64,000 bases of DNA from UMGS1901 sp934122115 (lineage in GTDB: Bacteria; Bacillota; Clostridia; TANB77; CAG-508), in assembly GCA_934122115.1 (NCBI GenBank), contig CAKOVU010000005.1:1-64000 (forward strand). Direction: 5' to 3'. Numbering within the stretch: the first letter of the stretch is position 1; the number at the start of each line of letters is the position of its first letter. Of the stretch, positions 52,175-60,608 are shown one piece after another. The notes under the pieces were generated by a model. It ran no database searches. It had not been told where the DNA came from and saw only the letters and a list, made by a program, of their open reading frames with translations. Position numbers and translations under genes: made by a program.

Positions 52175-54265
52175 ATGGCTGAAACTAAAAGAGATATGCC
52201 TTTAGAGAAAGTTAGAAATATAGGAATTATGGCTCACATTGATGCTGGTAAAACAACAACAACAGAGAGAATACTTTTCTATACAGGAAAAACACACAAA
52301 ATAGGCGAAGTTCATGAAGGCGAAGCTACTATGGACTGGATGGTTCAAGAGCAAGAAAGAGGTATAACAATTACTTCTGCTGCTACAACTTGCCATTGGT
52401 TAGGACATAGAATAAATATAATAGATACTCCTGGTCACGTTGACTTCACAGTAGAAGTTGAAAGATCATTAAGAGTTCTAGATAGTGCTATACTTGTACT
52501 TGCAGCTAAAGGTGGAGTTCAACCACAATCAGAAACAGTTTGGAGACAAGCTGATAAATATGAAGTACCTAGAATGGTATATGTAAACAAAATGGACATT
52601 ACAGGTGCTGATTTTTATGGCTGTGTAGACCAAATAAAAAATAGATTAGGAGCTCATCCTGTTCCAATTCAATTACCAATAGGAGCAGAAGACAATTTCC
52701 AAGGAATTGTAGACCTAATCAAAATGAGAGCATTTATTCATAAAGACGATTTAGGAAAAGAAATCGAAGAGACAGAAATTCCTGAAGATATGAAGGCAGA
52801 TGCTGAAAAATATAGATCAGAAATGATTGAAGCAGCAGCAGAACAAGATGATGAATTAATGATGAAATATCTTGAAGGTGAAGAACTAACTGCTGAAGAA
52901 ATCAAAAAAGGTTTAAGAAAAGGAACTATATCTAACAGCTTAATATTAGTAACTTGTGGATCATCTTACAAAAACAAAGGTGTTCAAGAGTTATTAAATG
53001 CTGTAGTAGATTACCTACCATCACCATTAGATATTCCAAATATTAAGGGTGTAGATGAAGATGGAAATGAAGTTGAAAGAGTAACTTCAGATTCAGAACC
53101 TTTTTCAGCTTTAGCATTTAAGATTGCAACAGATCCTTTCGTAGGAAAATTATGCTTCTTCAGAGTATACTCTGGAACATTAGAAGCAGGTTCAACAATA
53201 TTAAATGCAAACAAAGATAAAAAAGACAGAATTGGAAGAATTTTGTTAATGCACGCAAACCATAGAGAAGATATAACAAAAGTATATGCAGGAGATATAG
53301 CTGCAGCAGTTGGTTTAAAAGAAGTATCAACTGGTGATACACTATGTGATCCAGCACATCCAGTAATATTAGAATCTATGGAATTCCCAGAGCCGGTTAT
53401 CGATATAGCTATTGAGCCAAAAGATAAGGCTAACAGCGAAAAAATGGGAATAGCTTTAGCAAAACTTGCCGAAGAAGATCCAACATTCAAAACATGGACA
53501 GATCAAGAAAGTGGTCAAACAATTATAGCTGGTATGGGTGAGTTACACTTAGACATTATAGTTGATAGATTAAAAAGAGAGTTCAAAGTTGAATGTACTG
53601 TAGGTAAGCCACAAGTTTCTTATAAAGAAACAATTAGAAATAAAGTTAAAGTTCAAGGAAAATTCATTCGTCAATCAGGTGGTCGTGGACAATATGGTGA
53701 TGTTTGGTTAGAAATGGAACCATTAGAGCCAGGAAAAGGTATTGAATTTGAGAGCAAAATCGTTGGTGGTGCTGTTCCAAAGGAATATATCAAACCTATT
53801 GAAGATGGTGTAAGAGAAGCCGCATTAAGTGGTATCTTAGCTGGATATCCAGTAATAGATTTCAAAGCAACTTTAGTTGATGGTTCTTACCACGAAGTTG
53901 ACTCTTCAGAAATGGCGTTCAAAATAGCAGGTTCTATGGCATTCAAAGAAGGATGTAAACAAGGTAAATCTGTATTATTAGAGCCTATCATGAAGGTTGA
54001 AGTTACAGTCCCAGAAGAATACATGGGAGACGTTATTGGAGATATAAACTCTAGACGTGGAAGAATGGAAGGAATGGAAGCAAGATCTGGTAACCAAATA
54101 ATTAGAGGATTTATTCCACTATCAGAAATGTTTGGTTATGCAACAGACTTACGTTCTAAGACACAAGGAAGAGGAACATACTCAATGGAACCAAGCCATT
54201 ATGAAGAAGTTCCAAAATCAGTATTAGAACAAATAGTTTCTTCAAGAGCAAAAAAATCTGAATAA
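52175..54265 (+). CDS. fusA: Elongation factor G
   Basis: 696 residues, full length. G1 AHIDAGKTTTT, G2 RGITITSAATTC, G3 DTPGHVDF, G4 NKMD and domains II-V with GRGQYGDVWLEMEPLEPG and MEGMEARSGNQIIRGFIPL. It moves tRNA and mRNA through the ribosome with GTP. The fusidic-acid-relevant loop looks standard. AAGGAGG precedes ATG, 42 bases after rpsG. Confidence 0.98.
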   Translation: MAETKRDMPLEKVRNIGIMAHIDAGKTTTTERILFYTGKTHKIGEVHEGEATMDWMVQEQERGITITSAATTCHWLGHRINIIDTPGHVDFTVEVERSLRVLDSAILVLAAKGGVQPQSETVWRQADKYEVPRMVYVNKMDITGADFYGCVDQIKNRLGAHPVPIQLPIGAEDNFQGIVDLIKMRAFIHKDDLGKEIEETEIPEDMKADAEKYRSEMIEAAAEQDDELMMKYLEGEELTAEEIKKGLRKGTISNSLILVTCGSSYKNKGVQELLNAVVDYLPSPLDIPNIKGVDEDGNEVERVTSDSEPFSALAFKIATDPFVGKLCFFRVYSGTLEAGSTILNANKDKKDRIGRILLMHANHREDITKVYAGDIAAAVGLKEVSTGDTLCDPAHPVILESMEFPEPVIDIAIEPKDKANSEKMGIALAKLAEEDPTFKTWTDQESGQTIIAGMGELHLDIIVDRLKREFKVECTVGKPQVSYKETIRNKVKVQGKFIRQSGGRGQYGDVWLEMEPLEPGKGIEFESKIVGGAVPKEYIKPIEDGVREAALSGILAGYPVIDFKATLVDGSYHEVDSSEMAFKIAGSMAFKEGCKQGKSVLLEPIMKVEVTVPEEYMGDVIGDINSRRGRMEGMEARSGNQIIRGFIPLSEMFGYATDLRSKTQGRGTYSMEPSHYEEVPKSVLEQIVSSRAKKSE

Positions 54266-54309
54266 GATTAATATTTATAATAGTTAAAACACAAAAAAGT
54301 GTAAAACTA

Positions 54310-54338
54310 TTGCAAAATTTATAAAAATATTATAAAAT
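54310..54338 (+). promoter_or_regulatory. Separate promoter for tuf
   Basis: TTGCAA (54310-54315), 17 bases, TAAAAT (54333-54338), 59 bases before the tuf start. Confidence 0.65.
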
Positions 54339-54396
54339 GCTTATGCATGGTAGAAGTAAGAAGGTAGACTTCTAAAATATAAAGGAGGAATTTAAA

Positions 54397-55596
54397 ATGG
54401 CAAAGGAAAAATTTGTTAGATCAAAGCCACACGTTAACATTGGTACAATCGGACACGTTGACCATGGTAAAACAACAACAACAGCAGCTATTACAAAATA
54501 CTTAAGCTTATTAGGAAAAGCTAAATATGAAGCATACGATCAAATCGATGGTGCTCCAGAAGAAAAAGCAAGAGGAATCACAATCAACACAGCACACGTT
54601 GAATATGAAACAGATAACAGACATTATGCACACGTTGACTGCCCAGGACACGCTGATTATGTTAAAAACATGATTACAGGTGCAGCTCAAATGGATGGAG
54701 CAATATTAGTTGTTTCTGCAGCTGATGGACCAATGCCTCAAACAAGAGAGCATATACTATTAGCAAGACAAGTTGGTGTTAAATATATCGTTGTTTACTT
54801 AAACAAATGCGATATGGTTGACGATCCAGAATTATTAGAATTAGTTGAAATGGAAGTTAGAGACCTATTAACAGAATACGGTTTCCCAGGAGATGAAATT
54901 CCAGTAATAAAAGGATCTTCATTAAAAGTTCTAGAAAGCACATCAACAGATCCAAATGCACCAGAATATCAATGCATGAAAGAATTAATGGATGCAGTTG
55001 ATAACTATATCCCAACACCAGAAAGACCAGTTGACCAACCATTCTTAATGCCTATAGAAGACGTTATGACAATTACAGGTCGTGGAACAGTTGTTACTGG
55101 TAGAGTTGAAAGAGGACAAGTAAAATTACAAGACGAAGTTGAAATAGTTGGTATTAAACCATCTACAAAAACTGTAGTAACAGGTGTTGAAATGTTTAGA
55201 AAATTGTTAGATCAAGCAGAAGCTGGAGATAACATCGGTGTTCTATTAAGAGGTGTACAAAGAACAGACGTTGAAAGAGGTCAAGTTCTTGCAAAACCTG
55301 GAACAATACATCCACACACAAAATTCAAAGCTCAAGTATACGTTCTTACAAAAGAAGAAGGTGGACGTCATACACCATTCTTCAATGGATACAGACCACA
55401 ATTCTACTTCAGAACTACAGACGTTACAGGTGTAATCGATCTAGAAGCTGGAACAGAAATGGTTATGCCAGGTGATAACGTAAACATGACAATCGAATTA
55501 ATCACACCAATCGCTATAGAAAAAGGACTAAGATTCGCTATCCGTGAAGGTGGTAGAACAGTAGGTTCAGGTGTTGTTGCTGATATAATCGAGTAA
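54397..55596 (+). CDS. tuf: Elongation factor Tu
   Basis: 399 residues. G1 GHVDHGKTTTT, G2 RGITINTAHVEYET, G3 DCPGHADYVKNMITGAAQMDGAILVV, G4 NKCD. Domains II and III are complete. EF-Tu brings aminoacyl-tRNA to the ribosome. It carries the strongest ribosome site type (AAAGGAGG) and its own promoter and terminator, which agrees with the large amounts made. Codon use is the richest in C-ending codons in the window. Confidence 0.98.
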   Translation: MAKEKFVRSKPHVNIGTIGHVDHGKTTTTAAITKYLSLLGKAKYEAYDQIDGAPEEKARGITINTAHVEYETDNRHYAHVDCPGHADYVKNMITGAAQMDGAILVVSAADGPMPQTREHILLARQVGVKYIVVYLNKCDMVDDPELLELVEMEVRDLLTEYGFPGDEIPVIKGSSLKVLESTSTDPNAPEYQCMKELMDAVDNYIPTPERPVDQPFLMPIEDVMTITGRGTVVTGRVERGQVKLQDEVEIVGIKPSTKTVVTGVEMFRKLLDQAEAGDNIGVLLRGVQRTDVERGQVLAKPGTIHPHTKFKAQVYVLTKEEGGRHTPFFNGYRPQFYFRTTDVTGVIDLEAGTEMVMPGDNVNMTIELITPIAIEKGLRFAIREGGRTVGSGVVADIIE

Positions 55597-55614
55597 TAAT
55601 CAAAATAATATATA

Positions 55615-55657
55615 AATAACAAGGAATACGAGAAATCGTAAACCTTGTTATTTTTTC
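55615..55657 (+). terminator. Terminator after tuf
   Basis: Stem AATAACAAGG / CCTTGTTATT (55615-55624 and 55643-55652) with T6. Confidence 0.85.
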
Positions 55658-55686
55658 TTGACTTTTATAGTGTTTCATTATATACT
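55658..55686 (+). promoter_or_regulatory. Promoter of the SH3/NlpC gene
   Basis: TTGACT (55658-55663), 17 bases, TATACT (55681-55686). It covers a false TTG start at 55658. Confidence 0.7.
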
Positions 55687-55717
55687 GATACCGAAAATAT
55701 CAAAAGGAGTATTATAT

Positions 55718-56974
55718 ATGAAACATAAATTACTATATATAATAGCAATATTAATTACACTAATGATAATGTTTTCAGCCAATATATATGCCGATACAGC
55801 AACAGTAAATACAGAAACCTTAAATCTAAGAAAAGAAGCTTCAACAAGTTCGAGTATAGTAGAATTATTAAATATGAATACAGAACTAGAAATTATAGAA
55901 GAATCTGGAGACTGGTATAAAGTAAAGCATGGCAACAATACTGGATATGTAAAAAAAGAATATGTAAAAGTTAAAGAAACTACAGAAAATAACACAAACC
56001 CTACTACTGAAGAAGTTAACAATACAGTAACTGAAGAAACAACAGGGAAATCTATTACTAAAGTAAAATCAAAATTAAGATTGACTCCATCAATGAATGC
56101 AAATATTATTGAAAACATTGAAGCAAATGAAGAGATAACAATAATATCAAAAACAAATAAATGGGCTTTTATAGATTACAAAGATGTAACAGGGTGGGTT
56201 CCACTAAATAATATTGGCCAATCTACTGGAGCAGAACAAATAAAAGAAGATACACCTAGTGAAATGCCAGAAGAGAATAAAGAAGATAATAACGATACTA
56301 GCAATGTAGAAAATACAGAAACCAAAGATACTTCTGTAACATATGAAAAAACATCAACAAAATATGTAAATACAACTTCTGTATATGTAAGAGAAAAAGC
56401 AACAACAGATTCTAAAATAATTACTACTCTTATAAAAAATACAGATGTAATAGTAACTGGGGAAGAAAACGATTGGTACAAAGTAAAATATGATACAATA
56501 ACAGGATACATCAGAAAAGATTTACTATCAGATAGTAAGCAAGAAGCAACTTCTAGAAGCAGCCTTCCAAGAGAAACAACAGAAACTGAAACTACTAGTA
56601 TGGGTCAAGAAATTGTAGACTATGCAAAACAATATTTAGGCTATCCATATGTATATGGAGGTTCAGGAAGCAGTTCGTTTGACTGCTCAGGATTTACAAT
56701 GTATGTATACAAAAAATTTGGATATAATCTAAGCCATTCTGCAACAGCACAATCAAAATGTGGAGAATATGTTGCAAAAGAAGATTTACAGGCTGGTGAT
56801 TTAGTATTCTTCTTAGATTATGAAACAATGGATGGAATAGGCCATTGTGGAATATACATAGGAGATGGTAATTTTATACATGCATCATCAGGAACAGGAT
56901 ATTGTGTAAAGATATCAACACTACTATCAGGAAGCTATAATAAAAGATATGCTACAGCAAGAAGGCTAATATAA
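55718..56974 (+). CDS. Secreted NlpC/P60 peptidoglycan endopeptidase with three SH3 domains
   Basis: 418 residues. Signal peptide (LLYIIAILITLMIMFSANIYA), three bacterial SH3 domains (about 24-85, 110-165 and 218-272, each with the W-Y/F-V core such as GDWYKVKHGNNTGYVKKEYV), a Ser/Thr linker, and the NlpC/P60 domain with FDCSGFTMYVYKKFG (Cys near 322), GHCGIYIGDGNFIHASSG (His near 375) intact. It cuts D-gamma-Glu bonds in wall peptides. Start ATG 55718 after AAAAGGAG. Confidence 0.92.
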   Translation: MKHKLLYIIAILITLMIMFSANIYADTATVNTETLNLRKEASTSSSIVELLNMNTELEIIEESGDWYKVKHGNNTGYVKKEYVKVKETTENNTNPTTEEVNNTVTEETTGKSITKVKSKLRLTPSMNANIIENIEANEEITIISKTNKWAFIDYKDVTGWVPLNNIGQSTGAEQIKEDTPSEMPEENKEDNNDTSNVENTETKDTSVTYEKTSTKYVNTTSVYVREKATTDSKIITTLIKNTDVIVTGEENDWYKVKYDTITGYIRKDLLSDSKQEATSRSSLPRETTETETTSMGQEIVDYAKQYLGYPYVYGGSGSSSFDCSGFTMYVYKKFGYNLSHSATAQSKCGEYVAKEDLQAGDLVFFLDYETMDGIGHCGIYIGDGNFIHASSGTGYCVKISTLLSGSYNKRYATARRLI

Positions 56975-57005
56975 ATTTTAAATAGGGCAATAGAAAGAGA
57001 GGATA

Positions 57006-59321
57006 ATGAAAAGACCACTACTTATTGCCGCTATTGCATATATAAATGGAATATTAATAGGGGTATACTTAAGTAAAAGTATACCTTTATTTGTTATATT
57101 ATCTATAATCGTAAGCTTAATTACATCTTTTAAAAAGAATACATATAGAAACGCAATTTGTATGTATTTAATAGTTATGTGTATTTCTTCTATATATGTG
57201 TATAATAAAAATTTGAATTATGAAAGCAAATATAAAAAATATGATAATAAAAACATTTCTATAGAAGGAACTATTATAAGTGATATTGAAGAAAAGGAGT
57301 ATAATTATACATTTACAATAAGAACGAAAGACGATTATTTTCTTGTGAATCTGAAGAAAAATAAAGAAGAGGTAAATTTAGAATATGGTAACAAACTGCA
57401 GATTTTGGGAGAATACCAAGAACCAAACAAGGCTAGAAATTACCAAGGGTTTGATTATAAAAACTATTTAAAAACAAATAAAATTTATGGAATTATAAGA
57501 GTCGATTCATATGCAAATATAATAATAAAACAGAAGAAAAATTTATCAAATTTTAAATTATTTATACATAAAATTAGGGAAATGCTAAAACAGAATATAC
57601 AAGAATTACTAACAAAAAAAACATATGCATTAGGGATTGGAATATTAATTGGAGATAATAGTAGAATTGATGAGCAAATAGTGGAAGATTTTAAAAATAG
57701 CAATTTATCGCATATGCTTGCAGTATCAGGAGCACATATAAATTATGTAGTGTTAACCGTTAGTATTTTGTTCACTAAAAAACGAGCGGGAATAAAAGCT
57801 CAAAGAGTAGTAACTATTATGATGATGCTATTTTTTATGGAACTTACACAAATGACTCCATCTGTTGTTAGGGCTGGAATTTCATGCATAATATACATGC
57901 TCGCAAGTTTGCTATATAGAAAAGCAGATGTTATAAATGCAATGGCTATTTCTACTTTATTGATATTATTAAACAATCCATTTAACTTGTTTAATATTGG
58001 CTTTCAATTATCATATGCAGGCACATTAGGAATAATTTTATTTTGTAAATTGATAGACATTCCCATAAAAAATAAGTTGTTAAAATATTTAAAAGACAGC
58101 ATTATAATAAGCCTAAGTGCCAACATATTTATTATACCAATTATGATGTATCAATTTAACACAATTTCACTCACATTTATTTTATCAAATTTATTGGCAG
58201 GTCCATTGCTAGGAATATCTATAATATTAGAAATTATAGTTCTTTTAATCTCTTTTATATCTATAAATATTGCGGCTATTCCAGCCAAAGTCTTAAACAT
58301 TTTATTAATTCTTATAATAAATATTGCAAATTGGTTTAGCAATATAGAAATCTCAAAAATATATGTAATTACTCCCCAAATAATATCAATAGTAGCATAT
58401 TATTTAATTTGTGCTGCAATAATTTTAAAGCAGAAAAATAGAAAAGTAATAGTGATTATAATGTTAACAGTATTAATAGTTAATTTTTTTCCAACACCAA
58501 AGAAACTAAGAATTAATTTTATAGATGTTGGGCAAGGGGATAGCACATTAATACGAACCGAAACTAACAAAGTGATATTAATAGATAGTGGAGGAAGCAC
58601 TGCGGCAAGTAGTTTTGATGTTGGAAACAAGGTTTTACTGCCATATTTATTGGACAGAAGAATTAAAAAAATCGATTTTATAATAGTATCACACTTTGAT
58701 GCTGACCATTGCCAAGCTTTTGAAACTGTAATAGATAATATTAATGTAGAAAAGGTTGTGGTTTGCAAACAATCAATGATTACACAAGAATATTTAAATA
58801 TTATAAATAAGTGCAGAGAGAAAAATATAAAGGTAATTGTTGTAGAGAGAGGAGACAAGCTAAAAATAGATAAGAAAACAGAATTTGAGATATTACATCC
58901 AGGAGAAAGATTTCTGGATGACGGAAAAGGTGGATTAAATGCGAATGCTATAGTGTGCAAAATGAATTACAAATTAAATAATGGCAAAACTTTTTCAATT
59001 TTATTTACAGGAGATATAGAAGTGGAAGCGGAAAAGGAGTTAGAGCAAGTGTATGGAAAAAAGTTGAAAGCAGATATATTAAAAATAGCACATCATGGAT
59101 CAAAAACATCATCTAGAGAAGAATTTATTAAGTTAGTATCACCTAAAATTGCTTTAATTGGAGTAGGAGAGAATAATAAATTTGGGCATCCGGCGGATAT
59201 TACACTTGAAAGATTAGAAAAAGAAAATGTAAAGGTATATAGAACTGACAAGATGGGAGAAGTGAGTATCACAGTAAACAAAAATGGAAGAATAAAAGTA
59301 AAAACACAAATCGATTATTGA
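57006..59321 (+). CDS. comEC: ComEC/Rec2 DNA-uptake channel
   Basis: 771 residues. N-terminal DUF4131 with two helices and an OB-like part, the competence domain (about 210-480, with MLAVSGAHINYVVLTVSILF and TQMTPSVVRAGISCIIYMLAS), and a C-terminal metallo-beta-lactamase domain: FIDVGQGDSTLIRTE near 503, SHFDADHCQAF near 563 and HHGSKTSS near 696. This is the membrane channel and nuclease of natural DNA uptake. ComEA and the type IV pilus genes are not next to it. Confidence 0.95.
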   Translation: MKRPLLIAAIAYINGILIGVYLSKSIPLFVILSIIVSLITSFKKNTYRNAICMYLIVMCISSIYVYNKNLNYESKYKKYDNKNISIEGTIISDIEEKEYNYTFTIRTKDDYFLVNLKKNKEEVNLEYGNKLQILGEYQEPNKARNYQGFDYKNYLKTNKIYGIIRVDSYANIIIKQKKNLSNFKLFIHKIREMLKQNIQELLTKKTYALGIGILIGDNSRIDEQIVEDFKNSNLSHMLAVSGAHINYVVLTVSILFTKKRAGIKAQRVVTIMMMLFFMELTQMTPSVVRAGISCIIYMLASLLYRKADVINAMAISTLLILLNNPFNLFNIGFQLSYAGTLGIILFCKLIDIPIKNKLLKYLKDSIIISLSANIFIIPIMMYQFNTISLTFILSNLLAGPLLGISIILEIIVLLISFISINIAAIPAKVLNILLILIINIANWFSNIEISKIYVITPQIISIVAYYLICAAIILKQKNRKVIVIIMLTVLIVNFFPTPKKLRINFIDVGQGDSTLIRTETNKVILIDSGGSTAASSFDVGNKVLLPYLLDRRIKKIDFIIVSHFDADHCQAFETVIDNINVEKVVVCKQSMITQEYLNIINKCREKNIKVIVVERGDKLKIDKKTEFEILHPGERFLDDGKGGLNANAIVCKMNYKLNNGKTFSILFTGDIEVEAEKELEQVYGKKLKADILKIAHHGSKTSSREEFIKLVSPKIALIGVGENNKFGHPADITLERLEKENVKVYRTDKMGEVSITVNKNGRIKVKTQIDY

Positions 59322-59387
59322 TTGTATAAAATATTAAAAATGGTAAATAATAGTAGTATAAAAAATTAAAAGAAAGAAGTACAAGTT

Positions 59388-59978
59388 ATGAAAAAGTATT
59401 ATTATGCAATAATAGTAGGAATTGCAGTGATTATTATAGTGCTACTTGCAACAGTGGTGTTATTTAATATAAGAAAAGCTAATGTGAAATATGGGAATCA
59501 AACTTTGGAGAATACACCAGTAGAAGAAAATAATACAATTGAAAGAAATAATGAGGTAGTGCGTACGAATTCATGGTCGGAAAAGATTTCTCCAAATGCC
59601 ATTATTATTTTTAATAAATATTACAAAAAATGTGATCACACAAGTGTAACTAGAGAAAATGTGGCCAATGAAATGGTGAATTTAACAGTAGATGAATTTA
59701 TGGATTTATATAGTGATTGGACTTTAAAGAGTTTTACGAGTGATGAAGTTATATTGTATAAAGAGATAGATGATGAATGTGGAGAGCATTATGTTGTAAA
59801 AACATTAGATGGCAATATAGCAATATACAAAATTAATAATGAGAATAACTTAGATTTGATAGAAAAAACGGAAATATCTATTAAATATTTGCCGCAAATA
59901 GATGTGGAAAATTTAGAACGCGGAGTAAGTTTAGTTGGAAAAGAAGAACTAAATGCATATATAGAAAATTTTGAATAA
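59388..59978 (+). CDS. BofC-like membrane-anchored protein
   Basis: 196 residues. One helix (YYYAIIVGIAVIIIVLLATVVLF) and an outer domain. The C-terminal part YLPQIDVENLERGVSLVGKEELNAYIENFE-like pattern (residues 166-195) is that of the BofC C-terminal domain, which in Bacillus lies between the two forespore membranes and holds back SpoIVB. Many Clostridia carry such proteins of unknown role outside sporulation, so a sporulation role is possible but not shown. AGAAAG precedes ATG. Confidence 0.65.
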   Translation: MKKYYYAIIVGIAVIIIVLLATVVLFNIRKANVKYGNQTLENTPVEENNTIERNNEVVRTNSWSEKISPNAIIIFNKYYKKCDHTSVTRENVANEMVNLTVDEFMDLYSDWTLKSFTSDEVILYKEIDDECGEHYVVKTLDGNIAIYKINNENNLDLIEKTEISIKYLPQIDVENLERGVSLVGKEELNAYIENFE

Positions 59979-59983
59979 AAAAT

Positions 59984-60010
59984 ACCTTGAAGATTAAATC
60001 TCTTCAAGGT
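59984..60010. terminator. Bidirectional terminator between converging genes
   Basis: Perfect 10-bp stem ACCTTGAAGA / TCTTCAAGGT with a 7-base loop, T-rich on the plus side and A-rich before it. Confidence 0.85.
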
Positions 60011-60015
60011 GAGTT

Positions 60016-60585
60016 TTATTTTTCTATAATTTCTTTATCTTTTGTGCTCAATTCTTTTTTGTTTACGTATCCTTTAGTATAGAAATCTTTATAATACATT
60101 ATCAAAGCAAATATTGTTAAAGCTAAAGCAATGTAGTATATATAAATATCAAAATGATATGTAATATTGAAGTAATTTATAATTAATGAGCAAACTATTG
60201 CTATATAAAATATCACAGTTGCTAGCTTTCCATACCATCTGCTAGATACTACTAGCTTTTTTCCATATAGGAAAGAAGCTCCAGCTATCATTATAGTTTC
60301 TTTTACAAATACTGCAATTAAAAACCAATAAGGTATTATATTTATAAATGTTAAAGCTATTAAAGTTGCAATTTGTGTAGCTTTATCTGCAAGTGGGTCA
60401 ATTAATTTTCCAAAATTGGTAATGCAATTAAACTTTCTTGCAATAAAACCATCTAATACATCTGTTAAACCAGATAAAGTTAAAAATATAAATGCTAATA
60501 AATAGTTTTGGTTTAATATTGAAGTGAATATGAATGGTATAAGTATAAATCTACATATAGTTAATATATTTGGTACGTGTTTCAT
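60016..60585 (-). CDS. pgsA: CDP-diacylglycerol-glycerol-3-phosphate phosphatidyltransferase
   Basis: 189 residues with five membrane helices. The CDP-alcohol phosphotransferase motif lies in SGLTDVLDGFIARKFNCITNFGKLIDPLADK (D-G-x2-A-R-x8-G-x3-D-x3-D), with all eight key residues present. It makes phosphatidylglycerol-phosphate in the membrane. The start at 60585 has GGAGG upstream; an ATG at 60597 overlaps that site. It follows clpE by a short gap and may share its transcript. Confidence 0.93.
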   Translation of the reverse strand: MKHVPNILTICRFILIPFIFTSILNQNYLLAFIFLTLSGLTDVLDGFIARKFNCITNFGKLIDPLADKATQIATLIALTFINIIPYWFLIAVFVKETIMIAGASFLYGKKLVVSSRWYGKLATVIFYIAIVCSLIINYFNITYHFDIYIYYIALALTIFALIMYYKDFYTKGYVNKKELSTKDKEIIEK

Positions 60586-60608
60586 TTTTTCCTCCATGTG
60601 ACTAATGA